Below, in pieces: positions 53,089 to 64,000 of a DNA stretch of 64,000 bases. Source of the DNA: Rotaria socialis. Its lineage: Eukaryota > Rotifera > Eurotatoria > Philodinida > Philodinidae. The notes beneath the pieces are model-generated. The model saw nothing but the letters and a program-made list of their open reading frames with translations. It did no database searches and was not told the DNA's origin. The translations under genes and the position numbers were made by a program. The stretch is from assembly GCA_905331475.1 (NCBI GenBank), contig CAJNYU010002338.1, forward strand, positions 248,001 through 312,000, written 5' to 3'. The first letter of the stretch is position 1. Each line of letters opens with the position of its first letter.

Positions 53089-53141
53089 TTGCAAAGTACT
53101 GCATCCGACCATCGTCGACCGCGCATATGAATCTTGGCCAT
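53089..53141 (-). CDS. Ambiguous exon candidate, possibly another BAIAP3 first exon
   Basis: From ATG at 53141 it reads MAKIHMRGRRWSDAVLCK and ends at donor GTAAGT in phase 2, matching the acceptor exon 48804 of BAIAP3. It has the same 53-nt length as the proximal BAIAP3 first exon. But CTCTAG sits directly before the ATG, so it could instead be an internal exon. In that case, with the segment at 53214, it reads NGQDSYARSTMVGCSTLQ and ends in phase 0. The two readings exclude each other. Confidence 0.35.
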
Positions 53142-53213
53142 CTAGAGAAATATTAGTCTCAACACAGGAATCTGTACTTCGTTAAAAGTATCGTTGTTTA
53201 TTCTAACTTGTAC

Positions 53214-53342
53214 TTTGCCACTTAAATGCATTTTGCTTTTTATTCTCGTCCTCTTTTCCAACATCAAACATTCTTTCTTGCGCTTGCTCTAATGCTAGAT
53301 CTTTATCTTTTATGAGCGGTATGATTTTGTCGTTCTCCTTGT
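53214..53342 (-). CDS. Coding-like segment, Lys/Glu-rich, unassigned
   Basis: Between acceptor TTTTTTCAAG and donor GTACAA there are 42 open codons (KENDKIIPLIKDKDLALEQA and onwards) with coding-like, charged, helix-forming composition. An internal ATG could start it (MFDVGKEDENKK). I cannot place it in a complete gene; phases do not join the strong donor of the segment at 53718. Confidence 0.35.
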
Positions 53343-53717
53343 CTTGAAAAAAGAAAAATTACAGAAAGACATGACGTCCGACGGGAACAAGCAGGAAAAA
53401 AGAAAATAAGAGAATTTCCGCTCTTGTTATTTTTAAACATAGCACATTGATAATAGATTTATATCAATATTTTAATATATACATGTAGAGAAATATATGT
53501 AGTTTTCGTTTCACATATTTAGGTGATAATCATAAGAAAGTATGCTAGAATTTAATATTTTTGTTTCAACTTTCAATACAAACATGAACAACATTGATGA
53601 GAATTAGAAAAGATTTGGTGATCACTCTTTGAACATGACATTTTGCATGAAATAAATGTTCGAGTACTTGTTAATTGGATACTAGAAAAAAGAAAACAAA
53701 ATAGAAATTATCTTTAC

Positions 53718-53816
53718 CGCTTATGTGCCTGTCGTTTTATGCCACAAAGATTTTTAATGATGTCAGATTTTAGATCGGAAGAAACTAATTGTTGAATTCC
53801 TTTCAAAAGCAATATT
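53718..53816 (-). CDS. Coding-like segment upstream of BAIAP3, unassigned
   Basis: An open minus-strand stretch reading LKGIQQLVSSDLKSDIIKNL and on to KRQAHKR, ending at strong donor GTAAAG in phase 2. That phase would accept the BAIAP3 exon at 48804. No ATG precedes it in frame and the upstream acceptor (TTTTGAAAG) is poor, so the left boundary is approximate. Confidence 0.25.
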
Positions 53817-54184
53817 TGTTTATCAAGGAAATAAAACGAGCAAAAAAATAGAATATCAATTAGAAATAAAGAGAACAATGTTTTTTTATTAACGCAGTAA
53901 AAGAAAACTTTTCTTTATTCGTCTAGGAAAAATTGAATAACATCTATATAATTCAATCTCTTATAATAATATCTCCTAAAGAAAAATAAACACAATGGAT
54001 TCAAAATAGCAAATCAATTAGAGAACTTTGAACATACATATATTTATTCATCTTATCACTATGTTGGACATCTAATTTTGTCTAAAACTACGGTAATTCT
54101 TTTCTTTAATAATCGTAGTCAATCAAAATTAAGCATAATAATGAAAATAGGAAAAAAATATGTACAAATATTTGAAGTTCTTTG

Positions 54185-56625
54185 TTAATGTACTACACTA
54201 TTTGTTGTGTTTTTATTTTTCGTGTGGCATTGAATATGATGATTTATGTTGATGGGAAACCCATTTGACTCGCATGATATACTACTTTTGAGTAATTGTT
54301 CAGTGGTAAAAATAATTTCATTTCCTTTTCTTGATCGTGTATCATAACCATATTTATTTTCTAATTCTTTTTGAAAATCACGAACTTGAATATAGTCATT
54401 GTGAAACATTAATGCTTGACGATAAATTTCATGAATACCTTCTTTAGATGCTTTTAAGCGCATAGAATTTCTTTCAGTTTCTGTTAAAATTGAAATCGTC
54501 GATAAGATTTGATTCCATTGTTTTGCTAATCTTGCATCCGTATTTTCTCGAAATGCTTCATCCTTTGAACAAATAACTGAATGCTGAAATTTTTCAATTT
54601 TACATATTACACGTCGCGAAATATGTTTCAGATATTTTCCAGAATCTAGCAAATAAAGAATAAAATTAATAAGAAAAATATTCAATCACATCTGTGTAGG
54701 CAAAATCTATCACACATAATTTTCTTATCAATAGTTGCTGTGTTTTAGACTAGGAAAAAGCCGATGACTATTTCATTTCGTTTCAATCACAACTATGTGC
54801 AACATATGATTCAAATAAGATATGAACATCTTGAATAAATTCGAAATTGTTAACTTGCTGACGTGAAGATATTGAATCGAGTGCTTATTTTGCTCTTTTT
54901 AGTTAATTCTGTCTCCTCTCGGAAAAACTAAGGAAACTAATGTGATGTTTGAATTGCAACTTGAAACTTTGTGTAAAGCCAACCTTGGAAAAGATTCAAT
55001 TATAAAAGTTTCAGATCTTTTTATCGATTCTATCGTCAAATATGCTAGTGTTAACACGTTTTCTTTTACGTTACTCAAATAAATAGACAAAGTCAATGGA
55101 TGTATATCAGATGAAAAGTAAACAAAAACACTTGAAACTTTCACGATAAACCCTATGGATTAAGACTTAGCGCTGTCAAAAAATTAGAAATTCCAATTTT
55201 GAAGATCAGGTTTTCCGGTGTTTCTTGACAGTGATAGCGAGGATGTTAATTTGAGATAAATCATTAAAATTAGGCATTTCTTCGCTAATGAGTAAAGGAT
55301 CCTAAATTTTGTCGGAACCTTCTTAGTAAATTAGGCTCTTCGTGTTACAAGTAGTTTTAGTTCAAAAATGATCAGTCAATTGAATGTCTTCTTTCGTAAA
55401 CATCACGAGTAGACGAGACTTGGATAGGCGAATATCGATTGCATGACACACTTTTAATACTCGATCTGTGAGAGTTGAGCAATAATTCTTAAAGAAAAAG
55501 AGTCCACTCGAAAAAAGAGCTACCATACAAGTGAGTCAATCTTTAAAAACCGAGTTATATTTTGCATGTTACCATGAAGACATCATATATAATGCAATAG
55601 TCATCTATTTTATCATAATAAAAGTAATGTCTATTCTAGTTAATAAATTATTAGGTACAAGTCTTTGGTCCAATGGAGAACTATATGTTTTCTTTTAATG
55701 TTTTATATAGACTCTTTTTTTCTTTCAATTCTTAATCAAAATTTATTCAGTATTATACTTGATAAAACAGAATCCATAAAACTTACGTCCGACGTAATGT
55801 TTGAATTTTTGAAGACCAAACTCTTCAGGTTTGATATAAATTCTATCACCATAATATGGATCTGATTCATTTTGATATAAATCTTTTAATTTTCCAAATA
55901 AAATATGACCAAAACCATTCGGCATACAACCAAATGTAACGTCCATTCCACTAAAATGAAATCAATGCACTATAATTTCTTTGTTTTTTCTTCGACGTAA
56001 AGTTCAACATACTATGCTGGATAAGTTGTTGTTCGTTGTGCTTTTGAAATTCCTCGTTCTCGAAAATGTGAAGATTCATCGCCACGAACATAAATAAAAG
56101 CATGTGGAACTGATTGATTTAATTTTTTCAGATGAAATAATGATTTAAGAGAACTAACTGCAAAATGCTTTAAACGTTTAAAATAGCCTGAACGATGCTC
56201 TTCACTGCCATGTTTTTGTGCATCTTTTGCCATCATCAACTGATTAAAAAATTGCTTTGTTGAATCATATAAAACAAACATACCTTTCAACAACGATAAA
56301 TAGATTTTATTTGATATCAAGCTATTTATTATAGAAAAACACCTTTCGAAAATGTTATTGGTCGCCCATTAAGTACAGCTTCTTGCATAAAAAAATGCAT
56401 CAAAGAACAAATATTATTTTCATTTACATCTTTATAAGATTCATTATTGAGAATTAGTTTTGCGAAAAATTCTCGGCCATGATTTGCATTTGTTGCATTA
56501 ATATTTAATTTAGCTAATATACAACATGTATCATTTGAATTGAATGTCAGTTTATGTCTTTTTATTGGCCAACTGGATGTATATACAATAAAACTTAATA
56601 AGAAAAATGTTAGTAGATAGTGCAT
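54185..56625 (-). CDS. Secreted protein of unknown family, 392 residues
   Basis: Four exons, gene order: 56343-56625, 56013-56283, 55787-55950, 54185-54645; all joins keep frame. The start at 56625 is chosen because it gives a clean signal peptide (MHYLLTFFLLSFIVYTSS); an upstream in-frame ATG adds a non-secretory leader. The mature part has N-glycosylation sequons (NDT, NAT, NES), a central conserved-looking block (YVRGDES, MDVTFGCMPNGFGHILFGKL, DRIYIKPEEFGL) and an acidic/basic helical C-terminal half with no membrane anchor. I recognise no family. The block around GHILFGKL...YIKPEEFG looks enzyme-like, but that is an impression. The last intron is 1.14 kb. Gene transfer from a non-animal source is possible and untested. 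Confidence 0.75.
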
Positions 56626-58136
56626 GATGATGAAATCGATAAAATGATGAGAGAAAAAAAAATGAATGACATATAACGTATTGTTCGTTGTTATTTTTTC
56701 ATGATCATCAATGAAATGGCAAATTTTGCACTTTGCACTTTGGTGTAAATAATACAAGTATACTCAAGCAGATTGTTCATATATTACTTAGGAATTTCGT
56801 TTTGATGTAGATAAATCATTGTTTGATAAGAAGATTCTTTGATGTGATTCAAACTTTACTGATAAGATCTTTTTAATGAATTTATCTTCAAATTAATATT
56901 TTAATTGATAACAAATAATTCTAGGGCGAAAACGTCTTCAGTGTTGTAATTGAATATAGTTACGATCATTTTTTTCAAACAATGTAACCGATATTTTGTT
57001 GCTTTTATCGATTTTTATTTTAGTCAAGTTACTATCTGCACCAAGTAAAATATTATCAAGATTTTTTCTTTGCTGCTTCAATATATTATATCGGTGCAAA
57101 GTCAGTTTCTATTGAATATTCAATACTATCAACGGTTAAGAATTATATAAATGATCTAAAAACAAAACAATTATAGCGTAATCCTCGATTTCTATCTGAA
57201 CTTGTATGATAAGCAATTTTTGTTAACTCATCTTTGCCAATGTTATATAGAAATACCGTGAATCGGTTGTATACTGTTGGCTTATGTTCTTTTGACAAAT
57301 AGGGATGACGACCATCTCGTCATCGGTGATTACATCTAGATACATACTCTCACTCACTGTATACATGAAATTTGACGATTTCTTGATGACTGATAAATAA
57401 TAATCTTGATTATATGAGAGAAAGTTAGAATAAGTTGAGTCTAGAGTTTGTAGACTGATTCAATTTTTTGTAAATAAAACCATGATGACTTAATTTTGCC
57501 AAGTATGTGTACTGTATCGGTTATAATTACTATAAAAACCGACACCTTTAGGCGTTAGTTTCAAAGGGTCGATATAAACTGACAAAGAAAATCAAGCATA
57601 AAATCTGTTCCAACGTATCAAGCTGTACCTTTTTTCAAGTATTCATACATTGTATTATAGACAAGCCATAGCTAACTCGAAATTCATAGGTAACAATTAA
57701 AGAGAATAATCTATATTGTACTATTTTCATTCTAGAATGCAGCAAGTTTTTGGTAAATATCTTTCATTACTTGTTAGAAGAATATAATTTACATAATCTT
57801 GCTTTTATCAAATATATCTTTTGCTTGTTCACTGTCGAAGCCATTTCTCATCAATTGATAAACATGTTGCGTGGTGCCACTTAGATTATTATGAAGATAA
57901 AAAAGTGAGTCATATAGAGCTTAGTTTTACTCGGATGTGTATACAACTAGACACAAAAAAGATGATCGATTGAACTCACGACTTATAATGTGGTGCGACA
58001 TCAGGAAAATTCATCCTTGCTTGTCGACAATAATTGAAAATTCCTCACCGTATAGAAAAGTTTACATAATTAAGTATCATTACTAGAAAGATCATGAGTG
58101 TGTACACATGCTCTCATATGAGAAAGAGCGAAAACA
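56626..58136. other. Upstream gap of the unknown secreted gene
   Basis: 1.5 kb of AT-rich sequence with no supported gene or repeat. Confidence 0.5.
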
Positions 58137-58634
58137 CGGAGATGGGTGAGTCAGGCTTTTTTTACCCAAGTCAAGTCAAGCCCAGTCATTCCCAAGAAAT
58201 AGAGGTGCTTAAGTCAAGTCATAAGTTCAAAGGAGCCATTTTCAACCGAAGTCAAGTCAAGTCTCGAGTCAACAGTCTTGTTTCAGTCAAGTCGTACACT
58301 TGATATTACATTAAAAAATTTTAATTTAATTCTACATCAATTTATTGAAAAAGATTTTTAAATTAGTCCATGATTACATTTTTAACATTGTTAGCATTTG
58401 TAATGTCTTTCTTGACATTTGCGATCTATGTGGTCGAAATATAAAACCTCTTTGAGAGAATCTAATATGCATTATCGTTAGTAAAAGACGCCTGACTTGA
58501 CTTGCATTTCTCAGCAATGTACAAGTCAAGTCTTCGAGTCATCAAAAGATTGCTCAAGTTAAGTCAAAGCCAGTCAATAATGACTTGGCTTGATTTGGAA
58601 TTAAGTCATTTTTGACTTGACTCGCCCATCTCTG
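58137..58634. mobile_element. hAT-type non-autonomous element, 498 bp
   Basis: Inverted ends CGGAGATGGGTGAGTCA and (complement) CAGAGATGGGCGAGTCA match at 15 of 17 positions. The 8-bp target duplication is CGAAAACA (58129-58136) versus CGAAAGCA (58635-58642). Both ends are filled with AAGTCAAGTC words; the middle is plain AT-rich. Non-coding. Confidence 0.85.
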
Positions 58635-58831
58635 CGAAAGCAAATGGGAAATATTTGGTATCTTCATTGTCATGAAGCGCTGCGCAGTGAACTTGACACA
58701 AGAAGTAGATATCGACAGAGTTTGCACGACCTATTGTCTATTTTCAATTGGAATTGTATTAGCGATCCAGATAGGACCATGATCGAGCGTTTCAAGCTTG
58801 GTCTCGCCTTGAGAATCTAAAAACATTTCAA

Positions 58832-59127
58832 CCCAGGTCGAACAATCCGGCCACCGGATCCCGTATGATACTCCAGGAAATATGCTGGAAAGTCACCATA
58901 TCCTGCAGGAAAAAACGGGAAATCGCTGGAACATGGAAGCAGTATTCCGGTCAAAAATACGGCCGGACTCTTCCACCGGATTTCTGCCAAGTTCCGGCGC
59001 TTTCCGGCAGGAATTGATCGAAAATCACCGGAAAAATGCGAAAATTTTCCAACCGGAATACTGCTTCCACAAAATCAACGGAGCTACTCGGAGCCGGTCG
59101 TTTCCAGGCCGGACTCTTCGACCTGGG
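58832..59127. mobile_element. Non-autonomous element, CCCAGGTCGA-ended family, copy 3
   Basis: 296 bp bounded by CCCAGGTCGAA and TTCGACCTGGG. The interior is packed with TTCCGG/CCGGAA words and contains a perfect 18-bp inverted pair (58934-58951 and 59052-59069). It is clearly GC-richer than its flanks. AA follows or precedes both ends. The ORFs that cross it are not genes. Confidence 0.78.
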
Positions 59128-59779
59128 AAGAAATCATCGGTTCATAGGCAACGCAAAGGAATCCAGAAGAAACATACGAACGACCCATTTGTGTACTTTT
59201 CTTTTCAGTCTCAATCAATCTTACTTTCATGTTGTGTCCAAGCTTTAAATCGTCTAGAAAAAATAACGCTTCAGTCTCTGTGGATGTCCGTGCCTGTTTT
59301 AAACACAAGTTTAATAGTATATTGTTTCAGTAAATTCGAATATAAAATTGGAAAATCAGGATATATTGTTTATTACAGATAGGTTTACTGCGTAGCACGC
59401 CTTTGAACGTTCCATTCATAATAGAATAATCCAGTATTATTATAATACTAACTGAAACAATCGTGAAAGTAAAAAATATGTTTGGTTACTTAATAAGACA
59501 ATCTTACGATCTTTAAGATGCCTAAGAAAATTTGGAATGTATTTTTTATTATCTTCTACTTTCTAGAATATATATAATTGATACCGGCTTTCTAAAAAAA
59601 GTCAATTTTTATGTGTTGTAGTTAAATTCATTTGACACTTTCATTTTTCTGTTTTAAACTATAAAAGGATGTTTTTATTATACTTTTTATTCATTCATTT
59701 GATTTTTCGAAAAAGATCTTTTTGTTTTAATTAAAAATAAAATAAGATAATCTTCACGTTTATATTTTTATATGTAATC

Positions 59780-61714
59780 CTAATCGATAGATTCATAATG
59801 AAATCGTCGTTTATGAGATTGTTCTTTATGCTGCATCATCATATGATGACCACCTTGTAAATTTTCACCAGGTGCTGGACCATTAGGAGGTGGTGGAATA
59901 TGAAATGCTTCTTCAGGAATTTTGTCAACATTCAAATGCTGCAATTATTTTTCGATGATATGAGTAAGCTTTTAAAAAAAACATATATATATATATTCAT
60001 ACTCGATCACGTCCGAAATAATATCGAGGAGGTCCAGAACTACTACAAACATCTTCATTTAATAATTGATCACCATCAACCCAATACATCATATAAAAGT
60101 TACACATTTCATCGTTACCAGTTGGACTACAAACAGATAATATAGCTATCTTTCTTAAGTATTAAAGAAAAAGAATAAAACTGATACCCAATTCTGACAA
60201 TATGTGAATTAGTATTGAGCATAGTACAAGCAGCTGCAACATAATCACCCTGTTGAATAGCTACGTCCTTTTCAATTGGATAGAACATTTGTGGTAATTG
60301 TGGTGAACGTCGACCTATTTCAGTCCATTCTTGATCATCATTTTTACCACGCACACGATAACCAGAATTAACAAGACCTAAATTTGCGTTCTTATATTCA
60401 CATTAAGCGTGAATCTCAAAATGTTTATTTACCTAATTTGTGTGCATGAGTTCGGAAAGCAAACGGATGCATTATAATATCTTGTTGAATTTTACAAGCA
60501 ACTTCAAATAATTCTAGACAATCAAAGAAAAGTTATCAAAAATTTGTGTTTTAAGTTTTATCTTCAGCACATGTGCGAACGTATCGTTTTACGGTGAATG
60601 TCCTTTCAGTATTCATTTAAATTCGACTGTTGATTAAAAGCAAAAAAGATATCGGCACGTTTATATGATACAATAAGCAAGTGTAAGTACAAGCAACAAA
60701 CAATCAATATACGAAAAGATTAATGGTGTTCAATTAAATTACCAAGTGAGTGAGGTGCCATTTCCCCATCGGTTGATAATAGCAAGACACCAGCAGTTTT
60801 AGGTGTTCTATTTAGTAGTTCAACAGGTTTAAAGAAATAATGATACAAGTCTTCCCCAGCAGAATTAGTCAGAAGCATAAAAAAGGAATTACTTACGGAA
60901 GAGATGATGTTGTTAGAACTAAACCTGAACGATCAGTTTTACCAGCTTGGAAAAAGTACAGTTGCTTTAAAAATCGTTTTCAATTTCATATGTTACCTAT
61001 GAACTTATCAATGTTTGCATAATGAACTTGTAATACAAGATATTTTATTGAAGTTGAACCGCCAACTTTGAAAGCGACATCTACACAATTACATTTTATA
61101 TATTAATTAGTTTTACCAAATTTTCTTTTTTGATTCGATTTTGTACCTTTTGGCAATTCAGTTTTTTCAGCATCCATTGCCCAAGCATAGATAATCGTCG
61201 AACCCGAAGCACATGTTGGTCCTGTTTCATATTTCATTTCAGAAGATTCATCTGAATTAGCCATTTCACCACAGTTCCTAAAACAAAAAATATAATATTT
61301 CACAATATTCAATGATAGTACAACATTCCATCGCACCAAATATTTTCTTTACTTCCTGGTTCTGTACATCCAAAAAGTAAAACATGATGAGCATCTTTTG
61401 ATGTAGCCGCTGGATTAAATGCAGCTAAGACAAATACAATAAACAATTGAATTACAAGTGTTTTTCTTCGTTTTCAGTATTTATTACTTATATATGTTGC
61501 TTTTTCTTTATCCATTTCAAATGACGCACATAAATAATCATCAATCTATTTAAGTAATATGATATTTGATTACTCGATGAAATTTTATACATACATGACT
61601 AGCAACAACATCGGGCATAAGAATATTCAAACTATTGGATGTCTCATATGATGTTGTCAATAGTAATAATGATGAGAAACCGAAAAAAATCGAAAGCAAT
61701 TTATACAGAACCAT
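59780..61714 (-). CDS. PHM: Peptidylglycine alpha-hydroxylating monooxygenase (PHM), stand-alone
   Basis: Copper enzyme that hydroxylates C-terminal Gly of neuropeptides, first step of amidation in secretory granules. Exons, gene order: 61595-61714, 61488-61545, 61322-61424, 61147-61277, 60997-61080, 60897-60945, 60743-60807, 60433-60513, 60188-60377, 60003-60126, 59780-59938; 387 residues. Signal peptide first. All copper ligands are present: His72-His73 (DAHHVLLFGC) and His157 (QVHYANI) for CuH; His226/His228 (RTHAHKLG) and Met301 (DEMCNFYMMY) for CuM. SPQLPQMFYP and YAWA also match the family. No PAL lyase domain or membrane anchor follows, as in insect PHM. The tail is unusual: GGHHMMMQHKEQSHKRR near the end. 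The acceptor of exon 7 is TAAATAG at 60808. Confidence 0.95.
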
Positions 61715-64000
61715 TTCGAAACCTACGATAAAGAAAATTAGGGCTAGCGAATAAATACAGTTTTTTTTTTAAAAATAAAACACCGCCATCAATATGATAC
61801 TTCCACCACTAGCAGGAGCTTATAGACCGATTTTTTTTCTCTCGTTCTTCTTCTATTCGACACAGTTCCAACCTCATTATATCTCATTCTACTGTAGTTG
61901 TCGTTATAAACAAAAATATGCGGCAAGAAGAACAGTAAAAATACGTTTCAATGAAAAAGGAAACAAATATTGATTATTCAAAAGGAAGAAATTATAAGAA
62001 GATCAACGTATTTCGAACAATGTGTTTATATTTTACATAAATAAAGAACACAGTAGTATTATGTATTACTATGTAAACTATCCAATAGTGGATTCGTTCA
62101 TGACCTATGGCCATGATTTCAGGTTGTTCACGATATTTTTTATGCATTTTCAAATAAAAAATGCTAGACTGACATTCATTTATTTGTTTCAATTCATTGA
62201 TATCTTAATACTGGGTGACATTTGACATTGTTTGCAATCACTTCAAGTTTTTAAGTCACCTATCAGCATAAAAAAAATACATCGCTATAGCTATCCATAC
62301 TACTGGCTTATCAGAAACTGTTACGAACGGATCGGAATGGTTTTTTTCTGTTTTTGATAGAAAAAGCTCTTTCAAACTTTTGATTGGCAACATCTTTGAA
62401 GAATCCATAATGAATTTCTTCGTTACGCTAGCATATTACGATTATTTTAATTATAGAATACAAAAACAGTAAAAATTTTCAACGAAAACTACCAACACGA
62501 ATCAATTCGTTGGGTCGCACGATTTCGATATTTGCAATAGTTATAAGTATATTCACTATGCATTCAATAGAAATAAACTGGTTGTCTTTATTCATAAGTA
62601 TGAATAACCAAGTTGATATTAATTGAAAAAAATAGAGTATCCCTAACAACTATATGTGTACAATGTTGCCATCAGTTTTTCCTTACAAAATGCTTTTTCA
62701 AAACACGAACTAGCCTATAACAACTATATAATAGTTTTCAACATAAAGAATGGCCAAAGCTGATGAATTAATGCAGTCGTTTTGCTAAGATTGATTTGAA
62801 AATCGTATATTCTACTATAAAATTATGAATTTATTCACATCCAGTTAGAAATAGATCCGAAATAAATAATCGTAGCCTAAGATTTTTGATCAAGTCCTAT
62901 AACTTTAGCCTAAATGCAGAATATTCCAATGTTAGACTTGTGTCTTACTAGATGTTTTCAGTTGCAGTGATGGTTTCAAAAATAAAATTCATTTTTCATG
63001 CTGAACCTATCAAAAGTCTTATGATAACGAAGCGAAAAATGACTTTCTGTCATAATCTATATGTTTGAATCTGTTGTGTACTATATTACATCACATTGGA
63101 TGGCTATTATTCTCTTTGTTAAATCTTTAATTAGATACGAAAATAATCATTTATTTTCGTAATGTTTCAAATTTCGATTTACACATGAATCGGACTCGAT
63201 TTTTTATGCCTGGTCACAAACTACTCAGATGAATTGCGAATGATCTGTTGTTCTAATATTAATTTAGCAATAAAATTTTTTGCGTTTATATAATACCTAG
63301 TGACATATTTCGTTGACAAGAAGTATGTTTTAATCGAGTAGAATCATCGAAAAAAACTGATTCGAATATTTTGCCATTCACCTAATGACGATATATATAT
63401 ACGTGCATTGCGTATAAGTTCGTTCTATTTTTATTCTGTTCCTGTCATATTATGAAATTAACGAGATAAATTCTGTCTCGTTCCAACCATGAGAACTATT
63501 AACATAATTAATTAAAATGAAAGATTTCACTAGGTGTGTCATGTTAGCATTACTGTCAGTATTAAATAATACTAATAGTTACTTAACTAACAATCCTCGA
63601 TATTTTTTCTATTTGTTTTCTTTAAAAGTAGATGAAGAGTGAAATAATTTAATTTAAATAGACTAAAATTTCACTGATTCAATTTTGATTGTTTATTGAT
63701 GTAGCAGTTTAAGCACATCGTTTCTAGCCTTTTCTACCGAAATAAATCCACTGATACCTAAACACCAACTGATTATTCACCATGTTCTTCTACTGTTTAT
63801 TTGTGAGTTTCTAAACTATTTAATCTGACTTTATACCTGTACTTATTCTCATAATCTTGATAACATGTTCTATGAAAAATACTATCGATAGGTTAACAAT
63901 AGTATCTAATAATTTCTTTACGTATCATTATGGTGCACACAGAAAGATAATTATTTCTGAGAGAATTTAATATTTGTTAAATTTCTACTTGATAGTGCTT
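61715..64000. other. Gene-free right edge
   Basis: 2.3 kb upstream of PHM, AT-rich, with only short ORFs that lack motifs. It probably contains the PHM promoter. Nothing else supported. Confidence 0.45.

Noticed and set aside
54185-56625. First idea that the secreted gene was a DNase II-like enzyme
   Set aside because: None of the expected catalytic His motifs or family landmarks can be found; left as unknown.
58882-59382. 166-codon plus-strand ORF
   Set aside because: It runs across the CCCAGGTCGA-ended element and out into flanking DNA; an artefact of GC-rich repeats without stops.
60743-60897. PHM exon 6/7 junction looked like a broken splice site (TTTCTTTAA)
   Set aside because: The acceptor ACTAAATAG about 20 bp downstream is canonical and yields LPTPKTAGVLLLSTD, matching PHM relatives.

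Overview
The window looks like nuclear DNA of a small, AT-rich invertebrate animal. Every confident gene is split into many exons by GT-AG introns, most of them about 45-75 bp, and every deduced protein best resembles an animal family. A rotifer (bdelloid type) would fit the tiny introns, AT-rich gaps and many small hAT-like transposon remnants. That is an inference from style, not from a diagnostic marker. No rRNA, tRNA, CRISPR or bacterial operon structure was seen.

Layout. (1) 0.8-17.3 kb, plus strand: an R12-type RGS gene (RGS domain, two Ras-binding domains, degenerate GoLoco). It is preceded by up to nine candidate first exons over 9.6 kb, all ending in phase 0. (2) 14.8-23 kb: a mobile-element-rich stretch, partly in the RGS intron and partly intergenic. 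It has three hAT-type insertions with 8-bp target duplications, two elements of a CCCAGGTCGA-ended family and a palindrome pair. (3) 24.6-27.1 kb, minus: a PTPN1/PTPN2-like tyrosine phosphatase with a C-terminal membrane anchor. (4) 28.9-29.9 kb, minus: Rab2, 212 residues. (5) 30.4-38.6 kb, plus: WDR3/Utp12, 948 residues in 23 exons, head to head with Rab2 over 452 bp. (6) 40.8-48.9 kb, minus: a Munc13-family BAIAP3 gene, 1203 residues in 26 exons, with at least one alternative first exon upstream and a 617-bp foldback element in an intron. (7) 54.2-56.6 kb, minus: a 392-residue secreted protein of no family I recognise. (8) 58.1-59.1 kb: two more non-autonomous elements. (9) 59.8-61.7 kb, minus: a stand-alone peptidylglycine alpha-hydroxylating monooxygenase (PHM). 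The last 2.3 kb shows nothing I can support.

How the genes fit together. They are ordinary separate animal genes, not an operon. WDR3 serves small-subunit ribosome assembly and PTPN1-like acts at the ER face. Rab2, BAIAP3 and PHM all touch dense-core vesicle biology, probably by chance. The least ordinary structures are the alternative-first-exon array of the RGS gene and the set of small transposons, each filled with many copies of its own short word. Exon joins were checked by reading frame and by recalled conservation only; no alignment was run.
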